Shown: piece after piece, positions 23,451 through 35,354 of the stretch
Layout of the letters: every line of letters starts with the position of its first letter
How positions within the stretch are numbered: position 1 is the first letter of the stretch
NCBI RefSeq assembly: GCF_023065955.2
Contig: NW_026622874.1
Location: 22,377,772-22,441,771, forward strand
Length of the DNA stretch: 64,000 nt
Direction: 5' to 3'
Origin: Ursus arctos
Lineage: Eukaryota; Chordata; Mammalia; Carnivora; Ursidae
Notes under the pieces: model-generated
Databases searched by the model: none
What the model saw: the letters and a program-made list of their open reading frames with translations, nothing else
Told to the model about the DNA's origin: nothing
Translations under genes and position numbers: made by a program

Positions 23451-23886
23451 AAAATTTTTTTCCTCCATTTTTCAGAGAGCCTATTTTACTTTTATAGTTA
23501 CAGAAAAAGGCTATTGAAAAAAGAGTCTACTCCTTTAAAAGAGTCAATTAGGGAAGTATAGCTATTGAGATTGGAAGCAACCTTGAAGATTTTTAATTCA
23601 AACCCCTTTCTGCTCACTGCTAGTCCATCAGCACTTCAACTTATAATATAAAGAATATATTTTTAGGTTGCTCTTACTTCTTTAACTATTTATGTATATT
23701 TGTTTATATAGCATTTTCACAGGAGAGTCATACAAATAATTCAAGAATCAGAACTTAAGACCTATGTGAACAGATAAAGATGCTGGGGTTGGAAGGATAA
23801 GAGGAAGAAGAGGCTATTTTAAGTCTTTGCTCTCTTGCGGCACATGGTCTGGCTATGCTTCTTCTACGTTGTCTCAGAGCCTGAGA
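23451..23886. other. Unassigned AT-rich sequence
   Basis: Nothing recognised except a possible mammal-wide repeat at 23570-23640 ('ggaagcaaccttgaagat'). Confidence 0.35.
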
Positions 23887-23901
23887 GGTAACATGGCTTC
23901 T

Positions 23902-24113
23902 TCTTCTTTTTTTTTTTAAGATTTATTTATTTATGTATTTATTTGACAGAGATAGAGACAGCCAGCGAGAGAGGGAATACAAGCAGGGGGAGTGGGAGAG
24001 GCAGGAGCAGGCTCATAGCGGAGGAGCCTGATGTGGGGCTCGATCCCATAATGCCGGGATCACGCCCTGAGCCGAAGGCAGATGCTTAATGACTGAGCCA
24101 CCCAGGAGCCCCC
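23902..24113 (-). mobile_element. SINEC, bear/panda-like subtype
   Basis: Reverse-oriented full-length copy with a T-rich tail at 23909-23917. Flanking duplication GGTA(A/C)CATGGCTTCT at 23887-23901 and 24114-24128, with one mismatch in 15. Confidence 0.96.
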
Positions 24114-24128
24114 GGTACCATGGCTTCT

Positions 24129-24848
24129 GTGGCAGTTACGAGAATGCACTTGCGGACCTCCAACCAGAGAGAACACGACGAACCACGGGCCCCATTGCCG
24201 TGTTTGTGCGGAGGCCAAGCTTCCCAGTGGGGGCTGCAAGCCAGTGACCAAGTGCATTAGGGATATTCCAGCAGACCCATTCCTGGGAAACGCGCGGGAC
24301 TCCTTAGACCCCAGATCTTGCCCCCAGGACTCTGTGCTGTTTGCTGAACCAGGGAGGCCAACTCCACCGCAGCAGAGGGCAACTCCCCCAACCTTCTGTA
24401 TCTCCCTCCCTCACTGCTCTTACTTGCTCTGCCAGGCTTCTCTGAGTTTCTCCCCATTTTATTCTCATTCAAGTATTTTTCCCTAACAAAATCCTTGCAT
24501 ATTTAATCCCACCTCAGAGGACCTGAGCAAACAGAGCTTCCCAGCAGTCTTGAAATCCTAAACCTTGCTGCCTCCCCCTCCCCCACTCCTCACAGTCAGC
24601 CGCCATCATCGTCACCAACGCAGGTCAGTGAGGCAGAAGGGAAAGAGTCGGAATGGGATTAATGGGACAGACAGCCTGTTGCAGTTTCAGACACTGTGAG
24701 GTAATAGATACAGATTTAGTCCCATTTCATCTATTCAGATCCATCTTCCATTTCCATTCCTGTGCATTTCTCATCCCAACTTCTTGGAGTCTGGATAAAT
24801 TTCTGCTGAACCCACATTCACCAATGAGACCAGTGCTGTCCAATAGAA
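24129..24848. other. Unassigned sequence
   Basis: No repeat or exon recognised in about 700 bases. Confidence 0.4.
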
Positions 24849-25220
24849 ATATAATGTGAAGCACATATGTAATTTAAAATTTTCTAATAGCTGCATTGGA
24901 AAATAAAAAGACACAGGTGAAATTACTTTTAATAATAAAATTTAAGTCGTTGTATCAAAAGGTTATTTCAGCATGTAATCAATATAAAAATCATTAATGA
25001 TATATTTTATTTTTTCTTATATCTTTGAAATCCACCATGTATTTTATATTTATATATATATGGGTTATATTTATATAAATATATATTTACATATACTTAT
25101 ATATGTATATATATGTAAATATATATATTTATTTATAGCACATCTCCATTCAGACTAACTACATTTCAAATAGTCAGTAGTGCCACATGACTAGAGGCTG
25201 TATTGGGTGGTACAGAACCA
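24849..25220 (+). mobile_element. Ancient non-autonomous DNA transposon with AT palindrome
   Basis: Left end 'gtgctgtccaatagaaatataatg' (from about 24832, in part) and right end 'actagaggctgtattgggtgg' are diverged inverted terminal repeats of a hAT/Tc1-like MITE family. The interior has been expanded by TA-rich sequence at 25040-25135 that includes a near-perfect palindrome. Confidence 0.65.
25077..25130. repeat. AT-rich inverted repeat (cruciform-prone)
   Basis: Arm 25077-25095 (AAATATATATTTACATATA) is complementary to 25110-25130 apart from a two-base insertion, with a loop of about 14 bases. It lies inside the DNA transposon. Confidence 0.85.
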
Positions 25221-25601
25221 GACTATTAAGTACCTTTAACATAAGAGTGCATTTTTTCCTATGTTTGGCTTGGAAGAACAACTGGGACTGGAATGGGCAT
25301 TCAGTAGATGCTTCATAAATACTTGGTTGGTTATTGTTAAATGAATATAAAGAAATAGTTGGTTATTGTTACATGAATGACATAGAATGTATGTGATATA
25401 AGGGTGTCTTACCCACATGGCTCTAAGGGCTAGGGAGTAACTTGGATGATGGCCACAGGCTAGGTGGGGACTGGGGTATATGGGGGAGCCTCTCAGCTCC
25501 AGGTGGTTATTGACGTCTGTGGAGGTGAGTCCTTTGTGATTTATCAGGAGAGACAGAAATCTCAATTTCCATGTGAAATCTTCCAGCTTTTAATGTGAAC
25601 A
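25221..25601. other. Unassigned sequence
   Basis: A direct repeat of about 20 bases occurs at roughly 25321-25341 and 25354-25377 ('acttggttggttattgtta' and 'agttggttattgttacatg'). Nothing else recognised. Confidence 0.4.
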
Positions 25602-25611
25602 ATCAATTCAA

Positions 25612-25806
25612 TTTTTTTTTTTTTAATTATTTGACAGAGAGAGAGAGCAAGGGAGCACAAGCAGGGGGAGCGGCAGAGGGAGAGGGAGAGGGAGAAGCAG
25701 GCTCCGGCTGAGCAGGGAACCCGAGGTGCGGCTTGATCCGGGGACTTAGGGATCATGACCTGAGCTGAGGGCAAACCCTTAATGGACGGAGTCACCCAGG
25801 GGCCCC
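25612..25806 (-). mobile_element. SINEC, full length
   Basis: Flanked by ATCAATTCAA at 25602-25611 and 25807-25816. Its middle reads 'gggagcggcagagggagagg' (reverse), the more widespread caniform subtype, different from the 22780 copy. Confidence 0.95.
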
Positions 25807-25816
25807 ATCAATTCAA

Positions 25817-26780
25817 ATTTAAAATGCTATGGGTCAGTGTTTGCTTGTGGAACACACGTGTTTGTGACTCGTACTCTCCACTATATGCAATCCTTTGAAG
25901 GCAGACAAAATACGGTCACAGGTTAATTAGCATTAGCAAGAGAATTAAACAAAAAAATTATAAAAGCTGCCATGTTGCTTTCTGTGGGGGTTAGGGGAGG
26001 AGTCACATGTTCTTCAAAGCTTGGGTTAGCCCATTTCAAAAATGTTAAAATCCTGTGATTTCAGACCATGATTTCTTTTTCTATACGTGTACATATAGAT
26101 AGATACAGCTTTAACATTTTCCTGTAGAAAGAGAGTGAGATGGGACACAACACCTCTAAGTGCTTGATATCACTACTGCTGACTGAACCCATGGGGCAGA
26201 AAATGCTTATTTAAATGAGACAATGTCAAAATCCTTCCCACTCTCAACTACCAAAGAGCTTCATCCTGTTGGTGGTAGAGAGAGCCTGTCAGGCAGTCAC
26301 CCTGGGATGCCCTGTCACTGCACCACACCACAGCTGTAACCCACACTCCCCAGAATTTGCCTGACGTTCAGAGTGGCCACCAAGCTGAGGACCCATCTCT
26401 CCACAGTGTCACCTCCAGTGAGGGCTGAGGAAGGAGCATGTAGTAGGAAGGCCCTCCCTCCATAGTAACCAGTAGGCTGTGATATGTACCAGCTCTGCTA
26501 ACCAGTGCCGTGAACATTCTGGAATGCAATCCTGTGCATCATCCAGGTTGATTGCCACATTCCTGTGGGTGGGAGATTCGACACTGATTCTGTAGATCCG
26601 GACTCCAAGTGCGCGGACCTGCCGTTTCTACTGGAGGCAATGCCTCTGACGACAGACAAAACACAGTGGCAAACTTCTGTGAGAAGGGTGGGAACCAGCA
26701 TTCCCTTCACCACTGGTGCTGACCTGCTGTCACTTCCCTTCCGGGTCTTGTGCAGAAGAGGTCGTTAAGCTAGTGAAGAG
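25817..26780. other. Unassigned sequence
   Basis: About 1 kb without recognisable repeat or exon. Two opposed open stretches at 26498-26768 have no splice sites or homology I can recall. Confidence 0.4.
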
Positions 26781-27190
26781 AATAATTCAGGATTTAAACC
26801 CAGAATTTTCTGATTCCAGGGCTAGGATGCTTCCATGAAGTTCAGTGGTTCCTGGTCCTCAAATCTTGCCCTCATTGCTCTCTGCTGTGCCACCTTGTTT
26901 CCCCACACCCTTCAAGCTCTTTTCGATCCAACTGGACTTTGCCATTGGATATAGAGGTGGGGTAGTAATGATCTCAACAGCTCATATGTGTCAAGGCTCT
27001 TGGTCCAGCACTGTGTGTTTGACCTGAATCATTTCCGTTGGATCCTCATGGCATCTGCGTGAGGGAGATGCTACTATTATACCCACTGAACAGACATAGA
27101 AGGATTCAGAAGCTCATGGAGTTTAGGTCACTTACTCAGACTTGCAAAGCTAAAAAATGGTGATCCAGATTTGAAACTGGGTTTATTTTT
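26781..27190 (-). repeat. MIR fragments
   Basis: Reverse MIR text: 'gatgctactattatacccac', 'gaacagacatagaaggattcag', 'ggtcacttactcagacttgc', 'gatccagatttgaaactggg'. Confidence 0.75.
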
Positions 27191-27439
27191 TTACATTTAT
27201 CCATGATCCCATATCTTTCCAAAAGGATTTGAGGTTGGTATTATCAGCAGTGATAAATCACAGAACATACTTTTATAAGAAGCAATGATAGTGGAAAGTG
27301 AGGGTGGGAAGGGAGATTCAGGGCAGGCTCAACTAAACCGTTCTATATAGGGGTTGACACATCTAGACTAGTCTATGTCAAAGACTAATTTAATTTACGT
27401 TGTTAACTAAATAAAGGTAATGTTTTACTGGGCTGTCCG

Positions 27440-27836
27440 TGCTTGGAGCCATCAATCATTCCTCTCTTTCCTACGCCTGTCCCAATCAGTTAGAACTTAA
27501 TCTCCTCAAATTTGTCTCTTCTCTGCCCTCATTGCTGCTCCCCCAGTTCAGGTCCTCGTCATCTCTTGTTGAATATCGAAGTACTTTCCCAACACTTCCT
27601 CCCTCTGTCCTTTTTTTTCTCCACTGTCACCATAATCAGGTTGCTTTTACTTCCTAAATAAGTCTTTCTTTCCATTTCTTCTCTGTTTTTTCCAGCTTAG
27701 ACCCTACTATCTCTTGCCTGGATATCATGGTCATCTAACCTGTCTTCCCGGCCCCCTGCCTTGCCCCACTCAAATCCATCCTCCACACACCAATTGGAAA
27801 ATATCTATTCTCTGCTTTAAATTATGTATTGCCCTT
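27440..27836 (+). repeat. LINE-2 fragment, part 1 (split by LINE-1)
   Basis: L2 text 'tctcttgcctggatatc', 'aacctgtcttcccgg', 'aaatccatcctccacacacc', 'tattgccctttt'. The L2 resumes at 28845 with 'gataaagcccaagctccc', exactly the following part of the L2 consensus. Confidence 0.75.
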
Positions 27837-28842
27837 TTGTGTACCAAAGGGCACTATCAAAGAAGTGAAAAGCAACTCATGGAGTGGGAGAAAAATCTTT
27901 GCAAATCATATGTCTGATAAGTAATGAACAGCCAGAATATCTAAAGAACTTCTGTAATCCTACAACAACAAAGCAAACAACTCAGTTAAAAAAATTAGCA
28001 AATAGGAAAATAGATAATTTCTCCGGAGAAGATATGCAGATAGTCCATAAGGCCATGAAAAAAGGCTCAAATCACCAATCCTTAGGGAAATGGAAATCAA
28101 AACCACAATGAGATACTACTTCATACCCATTAGCATGGCTACAATGAGACAGAAAAACAAAATAAATGTTGGAGAGGATACAGAGAAACTGGAATCCTTG
28201 TACATTGCTGGTGGGAATGGAACAGGGAATGGCTGCTGGAAAAAGAGTTGGATGGTTCCTCAAAAAGTAAAACATAGAGTTACCATGATAAAATAATTCC
28301 ACCTCCAGGTGTATAACCCCCAAATTAAAAACAGGGACTCAGATAGATACTTGTACACTGATGTTTGTAGCAGCATTATTCATGAGAGTCAAAAAGTGGA
28401 AACAACCCAGATGTCCATTAACAGATAAGTGCATTAACAAAAGGTGGTGTGTGTAATTCAGCCTTCAAAGATGAAATTATGATACATTCTACAAATGGAT
28501 GAGCTTTGAAAACAGTATGCTAAGTGAACTGACACCAAAGGACAACAATTGTAGAATTCCACTTATCTGAGGTACTTAGAATAGGCAGATACGTAGAGAT
28601 AGAGAGTAGAATCGTGGTTGAAAGTAGACTGGGAATGGGGAGGGGGAAAATGGTAATTCTCTATTAAACATTAATTCCATGTTTAATGAAGAGAGTTTTT
28701 GTTTGAGATGATGAAACGTTCTGGAACAAATAGTGGTGATGTACAACAGTGTGAATATACTTAATGTCACTGCATTGCGCATTTAAAAATGGCTAAAATG
28801 GCAAATTTTACTATACTTACCATGATAAAAAAAATATTTTCT
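27837..28842 (+). mobile_element. Ancient LINE-1 inserted in an L2
   Basis: Plus-strand late ORF2 and 3' UTR: 'aacagccagaatatctaaag', 'ggaaatggaaatcaaaacc', 'gagatactacttcatacccat', 'tgctggtgggaatgg', 'ctacaaatggatgagctttg' (each in part), ending in an A-run at 28829-28836. 5' truncated. ORF2 is broken by many stops. Confidence 0.85.
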
Positions 28843-28844
28843 GT

Positions 28845-29345
28845 CAACAAGATAAAGCCCAAGCTCCCTAGCATGGCCAAAAGACCTTTTATGACCTCAC
28901 CTCTGCCAATACCACAGGTTCATCTCCCAGAATTCTCCCTGCCTTTGATAAGACATTTGAACGATTCTCCTTTCACCATGGGGTTCCATGCCCCCTCCTT
29001 CATTCAAATCTCAACTCAGACTTCTATCACCAGGAAGTGCCTCCCTTCCCTTGACTCCTCATACTTCACTCAACACCCCTCATTCCCACTTTCCATCTTA
29101 CTGAAACACACAAACTTCTACTGGTCCCTCAGCATGGAATGCTGTTGGAGTCCTTCTGTGAAGCCCTCCTGCCCTTTCTTAGGCAGGGTAGCTTCTCCCA
29201 GCACCACATTCCTGAATCTCTCAGTGCTCTCCTTCCTTTGTGCGGCAATTATCAGTTCACACATCTGCCTCTCTCACTAGCTCGGGAGCTTCTCCGAGGA
29301 GGAGGCCACAGTGCCTCAACACACAGCAGTATAATGGGGTAAAAG
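28845..29345 (+). repeat. LINE-2 fragment, part 2
   Basis: 'gataaagcccaagctccctag', 'catggaatgctgttggagtcc', 'tctgtgaagccctcctgccc', 'ctagctcgggagcttctccg' follow L2 consensus order to its 3' end. A 163-codon open stretch over this area is a chance frame through L2. Confidence 0.75.
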
Positions 29346-29982
29346 GCCCACTCAGAAGCCCTTGCTGGATGACTGAATGTCTATGAACGGCCATATCTCA
29401 AACTTTTTCAATTTGAACATGAGAAGAAAAGGTCCTTGTTCTCTAGGGAAATAGAGGAAGAACTTAAATGCACTTTTCCCATCAAAACCTGAGATGGTCT
29501 TATTGGCAAGCTATGAGAAAGTAGACTCTAAAAGACATTCATGTTTTGTTTAATTTCATTTTTGGTGGGCTGGTTCTCTTTTAGTTCTAAGGATATACCG
29601 TGAAGACCAGAAGTCGACATGACTTCTAGCTTTAAGAAGAAGAAAAATACTAGGGGAAAAAAATAGACATTTTGAAAAACTTCCAGGAAATGTGGTTCCC
29701 TAAAGAGGGATATTTTGCTCAAGCCTGTAACATACGCTCACCTGAAATGCCATGTCTTCATATTTTTAGTCTGCTTGTATTGGCCAGCCTCTGCCCCTAA
29801 CATAAATCATTACATGACCCCTCACTACCGTTTTCAGTTGTCCCTTCCAAAATCAAATGTTTAATGGCAGCCAAAGTCCTTCTTAAATATCAACTTTCAT
29901 GAAAGCCTAATACAGAAAGAATAATAAACCTTTTGAATACCTATTACACACACACTGCCTTCTGGATACTACTTATGCCACC
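29346..29982. other. Unassigned sequence
   Basis: No repeat or exon recognised. Confidence 0.35.
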
Positions 29983-30434
29983 TGCCTTGGTTTGCTTGGG
30001 CTGCCGTTACATGCACCATCAACAGAGTGGCTTTAAACAACAAAAATGGATCATCTCACAGTTTTAGAGGCTAGAAGCCCAAGGCTAAAATGTTAGCAGG
30101 GTTGGTTCCTTTTGGGGACTTACAGAAAGAATCTGCTCCGTGCCTCTAGCGTCCGGTGGCTTGGGGGCACCCTGTGCTATCCTGGTGTCTAGAAACATCA
30201 CCCTGATCTCTGCCTTCAGCCTACACAGTGTTCTCCCTGAGTGTGTGTGTCTGTATCCAAGTTTCTCCTTTTTATAAGGAAACCAGTCACCTTGGATCAG
30301 GAGACCTCCATCGTCCAGGATGACCTAATCTTAACTAATGATGTCTGCAGGGACCTATTTCCAAATTAGGTCACAGTCTAGGCGTTAGGACTTCATCGAC
30401 ATGAATTTTGAGGGGCCATAATCAACCCACAGCA
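29983..30434 (-). mobile_element. MLT1-type LTR
   Basis: Reverse MaLR LTR: 'gcttgggctgccgttac', 'gtggctttaaacaac', 'acagttttagaggctagaag', 'cctaatcttaactaatgatg', 'ggtcacagtctaggcg', 'catgaattttgaggggcc', ending 'aacccacagca'. Solo and diverged. Confidence 0.8.
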
Positions 30435-30610
30435 CCACCTCATTTGATCTCCCCAGCAACCCACTGAGAAATTTATTGTCGTCCCCATTTCACAGAGGAT
30501 GAAATTGAGGCTCCGTGAGATTGAGGAATTAACTCAAAGTAGAACGACCAGTGAGTCGCAAACCTGGGATTTGAAATGTGGTCTTTCTGATTACAAATCA
30601 CCATTTCTCC
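30435..30610 (-). repeat. MIR element
   Basis: 'cccatttcacagaggatgaaattgagg' region and 'gagtcgcaaacctgggattt' are reverse MIR core. Confidence 0.8.
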
Positions 30611-30719
30611 TCATTATATAAGCAAAGCACCATTGTTTACAGTCTCTGCCTGATTTCTTCTAGGCTTAGTAAATACCTGTCAACGTAGTGAGCCTGAGCC
30701 TCTTCACTATTACATAATG

Positions 30720-30890
30720 ATTTCGTTCCGTTTCAAAATATTTAGTGAGTGCCTGCTACTGTAAGTATTTCAGACACGGGGGTTCAAAGATGACTTGAAA
30801 CATGGGCCAGGTTTCAAGGCACTTAAAATTTAATGGAAGAGACAGATAGATAAACAAGTCACTCTTTCATAAGGAAACCTCAAGTGTTAG
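30720..30890 (+). repeat. Ancient mammal-wide repeat
   Basis: 'atatttagtgagtgcctgctac', 'gggggttcaaagatgac', 'gacagatagataaacaag' follow the same order as the copies at 6085 and 40133. Confidence 0.5.
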
Positions 30891-31989
30891 GTAGAGATTC
30901 AGACAACTCTGCTGTGGAGGGATTAATACTAATCAATAGCATTCAGCCAATAATTCTTATATCCTTGCACGGACAACAGGGGACTGAGGGAAGCACATTT
31001 AACCCACACATTTCTTTTGTTCTAGCACGCTCTCCCCTCCTTCACGGGACTGTCGCACATGAGCTATCCAACAAGGAATTCATTTCTCTAGCAGAATAGC
31101 TTTAGCGGAGCCTGGTCTCAGCACGATGTTCCTTTCTCTCCTTTGAGGTCATTCAATCTCTCTCAGTGTAGAGGATCTGGTGCTTGAGACATTTAATCTT
31201 AGCACGAAGCAGCTTCCCTTCTTTGAGTCCGATGATGAAGTTTCTGCAAGAAAACAAGAGGGCCTTTTCTTCCTCACCCAGGCTCACCCCGAATGTCACA
31301 AATTGGCCCTTCTCTGGGGGAAAGTACACAGGTTGAAGGGAGCCAATCTTTTCTTTGCTCTAGCTACCAGAATCAGTCTGATGGATGAAACCGTTCCAAG
31401 GAAGGCGCTTCTTCAAAGCAATGTCACAGTTCCTTGCCTTTGAAGTCATCCACATAAGCCAGTTACTAAAGAACAGACACGAGTGCATGGCCCTGTCGAA
31501 ACGCAGACACACACTCCAATATGTTACAGACGCTCAAAGAGCAATGATGGAATACTTTGGGCTTTAAAAAACAATCTTCTTGCGGACATGAGAATACCTG
31601 TTTTAAAATTTTTCACAGGATCAGATCATATAAGATTCTGAAACTTCCAGACAGAGCAAGCATGAGAATCAGAGCAAGAGAAAGAGAGAGGGGGGCTCTT
31701 CGTTCCTAAAAGGGGTGCTATCATACTTTGCACTCTGGGTTTAACAAGACGTGGCAGAAAAAGGCTAGCTAGTATTTGGGTTTCGACCTCAAAAATAGAG
31801 CCACAAATATTTTCAATTCTCTAAATCCTCCTTGATGTTATATTTACAAATAGTTTATTCACACATCCATCCAACAAATATTTATTGAACGACTATTATG
31901 TGTCAAGCACTGGGTGTATAGAGAAGGTTTGGAGGAACTCAGACTCAGGATTATAGTAATGCCAGTGTCAATGCTAACCACAAACAGAT
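30891..31989. other. Mostly unassigned sequence
   Basis: No exon supported; open stretches at 31180-31443 and 31385-31567 lack splice context. A mammal-wide repeat piece 'caacaaatatttattgaacg' lies at about 31871-31925. Confidence 0.35.
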
Positions 31990-32003
31990 AAAAATTCCAG
32001 CTG

Positions 32004-32145
32004 GATGGTTTATTCGGTTGAGCATCTGCCTTCTGCTCTGGTCATGATCTTGGAGTCCTGGTATCGAGCCCGGCGTCAGGCTCCCTGCTCAGCAGAGAGT
32101 CTGCTCCTCCCTCTGCCCCTCCCCCTTCTCGTTCTCTCTCTCTTT

Positions 32146-32178
<33 letters not shown>

Positions 32179-32205
32179 AATCTTTTTTTTTTTTTTAAAT
32201 GCCAG
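32004..32205 (+). mobile_element. SINEC with (AAAT)n tail
   Basis: Diverged head 'ctggatggtttattcggttg', then 'agcatctgccttctgctctgg', CT-rich middle and a (TAAA)n tail at 32146-32180. A possible imperfect duplication 'aaattccagctg' / 'aaatgccagctg' brackets it at about 31993 and 32207. The first bases of the SINE may be lost. Confidence 0.85.
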
Positions 32206-32529
32206 CTGTTGCATGCTAAGGACTATCCTTCTTTGTGTCTGTGTCTGGGGTGGATGGGTTTGCAATTCTGTTATAGGTTGATGCAGGACCAAAGTGAATG
32301 GCTCACTCAGGTCTTCATGAATAAGAGTGGTAGATATGAAATACTCAGACATAGCTCTGTGTTGGAGATAAGCTATGTCAAAAAGGGAGAAAACTAAGAA
32401 AGTAATGAGTTAAGAAAAAAAATCTTTCTTCCAACAGAAAAATCACCAGGGCTAATATGTATAGTTTTGGAGTAAGCGGACACTAAGTATAATACAACAT
32501 CCTCTTCATTTGATTATATGGCTAGCACA

Positions 32530-32850
32530 GTATTAGTTAGAATGTTTTGGGTTATAGGAATAGACAATCCACCCAAAGTGGCTTAGATAAGAAGGATATT
32601 TATTATCTTACACAGCAATGAAATCTGGAGGTCAGGTGATATCTGAGGTTTCGTTGCTGTTGTTTTTGTTTTATATCTGAGTCTTTAATTCAGCAGCTAA
32701 CAAGTTCATCAGGAAAACCAGATTCTTTCCATATTTTATTACCTCATCCTCACTGTGTTGGCTTTTGGCTCCAGACGTATTCCCTCATGGTGGCAAGATG
32801 GCTATGGCAGTTGTAAGCGGCATAGACTCACAAAACTATATCCAATGCCC
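32530..32850 (+). repeat. Ancient LTR-like repeat
   Basis: Text such as 'aaagtggcttagataagaagg', 'atttattatcttacacag' and 'ggcttttggctccagacg' is repeat-like; the left part resembles 21430. Class not assigned. Confidence 0.4.
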
Positions 32851-32867
32851 TGAGAAGAAAACATCTT

Positions 32868-33060
32868 TTTTTTTTTAAGATTTTATTTATTTATTTGATA
32901 GAGAGAGACACAGCGAGAGAGGGAACACAGGCAGGGGGAGTGGGAGAGGAAGAAGCAGGCTCCCAGCAGAGGAGCCTAATGTGGGACTTGATCCCAGGAA
33001 TCCAGGATCACGCCCTGAGCCGAAGGCAGACGCTTAACGACTGAGCCACCCAGGCGTCCC
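32868..33060 (-). mobile_element. SINEC, full length
   Basis: Flanked by a perfect 17-bp duplication TGAGAAGAAAACATCTT at 32851-32867 and 33061-33077, which marks a recent insertion. Confidence 0.97.
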
Positions 33061-33077
33061 TGAGAAGAAAACATCTT

Positions 33078-34250
33078 CCTTTGCATTCCTTTTGAACAGC
33101 AAGGAGAACCTTCCAAAAACTCCTTCTGCAGACTTTCTCTCTGGTCTCATTGGCCAGAATTATGAATCCCATGCTTATTCTTAAACCAATCACTGGCAAA
33201 GGAAATGAAATTACTATGATTTACCTAAATGATCAAGATTTTGCCCCTGGGGTCAGCCTCCCCCGAAGAAAATGGCTATCGGACTTGAACAAAATGGGAG
33301 TACCTATAGCAAAGAAGACAGGAAGTAGTTGGTGGTGGGAGGGAATGGATATAAGATAGACAACCAGAGGGCCCAGCACAGGAGATTTACAAAGCAGAAG
33401 TACCTCCAGGCAAGGAGTGATTCCATTAAGGGAACCTTCTCTAATGACCACTGGCCTTGACCTTGCTTCACAGATGAGCTTCTCTTACAGGAATGAGTTT
33501 TGCTGAACTTTAGCATAGCTGCTAAGGACACACTGTGCTGTATATTCTGCTGGTTCATATTACACCACCTTGACCTGAAGCCAAATTATGCATAAGAGTT
33601 CTAAAATGGTTTATGGCTAGCGCAGGCTAGCTGATGTCATTTGTCAAATGTGGCACTCTAGAATTATCTTACCAATGTAAAACCAGAGAAAGACTTTTCC
33701 ACAGAATACTTATAGGAAAATGTGATTTTGCAGCAAGAATAAAACACCCTACAGCTTACTTTTTGTGGAATAATGGGGTAACGGACTCAGCCCGTTGCAG
33801 TAATGGCGAGGAGAGTGAAATTAGTGACCAACGAAGATGTTTCAAGTTGAAACTCAGTGACAAAGGAAATACGGGTGGTGCTCCTTGAGTTGTTCTCTCC
33901 CTGTAAAACTGAAATTCTGAGCTTCTGGAAATGGAGAAGTTCCCTTTTTATATGCAAATTATTCAAAGGTAGAAAAGACCATATCAGCATACTTTTTTTT
34001 TTTTAATATTCCCAATGTACCTAACACAGTGCTTTGCATGCAGTACTGAAAAGCCATCTTGATGAACTGATTGTAGTACGATTCCTTCAAGAAATTGTCA
34101 AAACAAGAAAAGACATCGAAGTATGAGATACCTGGGCAATATTCCTACTAAATCTCTCTTTGCCGATGCAGAGGCTCTCCCCCAGCTTTGTACAATGGGT
34201 TCCTAACTGTGGATGCTCATTGATTCATCTACAGGACTTTCAGCCTGACT
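33078..34250. other. Unassigned sequence
   Basis: No repeat or exon recognised over 1.1 kb. Confidence 0.4.
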
Positions 34251-34314
34251 CGGTCCCACCCACAGAGCTCCTGATTTGCTATAGAGTGAACCCTGGGTAC
34301 TGAAACATTTTTAA

Positions 34315-34505
34315 AACTCTCTAGGTGATTCTAATGTGCAGTCAGGGTTGAACACCTGCATCAGAATCACCTGGATAGTGATTCCTGGACCTATCTTCAG
34401 AGTTTCTAATCACTAGGTCCGAGGTGGGGTCCAATACTCTGCATTCCTGAGTTCCCAGGAGATGCTGACGTGGCTGGTGGGGCACACTTCAAGAACCCTG
34501 GCTCT
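34315..34505 (-). mobile_element. hAT-Charlie non-autonomous element (MER20-like)
   Basis: 'ctaggtgattctaatgtgcag', 'catcagaatcacctgg', 'gtttctaatcactaggtcc', 'gagatgctgacgtggctgg' (after 'cccag') match the MER20-type MITE. Terminal repeats are worn. Confidence 0.75.
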
Positions 34506-34735
34506 AGGGCACAGTTTAGCAAACCCATACCCCTGTATAGGTCATAGGTCTAATTTGGACTGTTTTTTTATAGCCCATGAGCTAAGAATGGTTTCACATT
34601 TTAAAAGGGTTGTAAAGAGAATAAAACAAAACAACAAAAACAAAGAATATGGAACAAGGACTGCAAAACCTAAAGATATCCAATGTCTGACCTTTTACAG
34701 ATAATGTTGGCTGGTGCTCTAGACTCCTGCTCTAG
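34506..34735 (+). mobile_element. hAT-type DNA transposon fragment
   Basis: 'cagtttagcaaacccatacc', 'gcccatgagctaagaatgg', 'tttcacattttaaaagggttg' match a Charlie-type element that normally begins 'ggtcggcaaactttttc'. Diverged. Confidence 0.6.
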
Positions 34736-34751
34736 AGTATCGTGAAGTCTG

Positions 34752-34948
34752 TTTTTTTTTTTTTTTTTTTAAGATTTTATTTATTTGACACAGAGAGAGA
34801 GCAAGCAGGAGCAGAGGGAGTGGCAAAGGGAGAGGGAGAAGGCTCCCGGCTGAGCAGGGAGCCTAATGCGAGGCTCGATCCCAAGACCCTGGGATCATGA
34901 CCTGAGCTGAAGGCAGATGCTCAACCAACTGAGCCACCCAGGCGCCCC
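34752..34948 (-). mobile_element. SINEC, full length
   Basis: Long T-run (the reverse A-tail) at 34751-34770 and a 9-bp duplication TGAAGTCTG at 34743-34751 and 34949-34957. Confidence 0.95.
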
Positions 34949-35039
34949 TGAAGTCTGATGGGGAAAAAAAGTAAAAATCTTAAAGAACAACTGTGGTGGG
35001 AAAAATTGTTCTGGTAGGTAGGGGGGAAACTATAAACAC

Positions 35040-35225
35040 AGCTAAAAGATGATTAATCCCTTACTATGTGCCAAGAGGATGGCATACTTTCATTTATCCT
35101 GACGACTATCCATTATTCTTAACTCTCATTTTATAAAAGATTAGGAAATTGAGGCTTAAGAGACATTAGCTTACTAGAATATCAAGCTAATAAATGATAG
35201 AACTATGATTCAAAGATTCCTCCCA
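35040..35225 (-). repeat. MIR element
   Basis: 'cttactatgtgccaagagg', 'tctcattttataaaagattagg', 'aaattgaggcttaagagac' are reverse MIR. Confidence 0.8.
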
Positions 35226-35354
35226 ACCACACAATGTCAGAAAAAGTTGGTAATTCTGTTTAGAAGTGGCTGTAACTCCCAGAGTGAGTCTAAAAATACA
35301 GTAAATAGTAAAAGCCCCATTTTTTTTTCCAGTGGTTCAATTCAGTTTGTTGTT

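Noticed and set aside
28789..29280. 163-codon plus-strand open frame
   Set aside because: Lies across an L1 tail and an L2 3' end; the Pro/Ser/Phe-rich reading is typical of L2 consensus in that frame.
31020..31570. Possible processed pseudogene
   Set aside because: Two short open stretches looked protein-like, but I could not match them to any known protein and there is no A-tail or target duplication.
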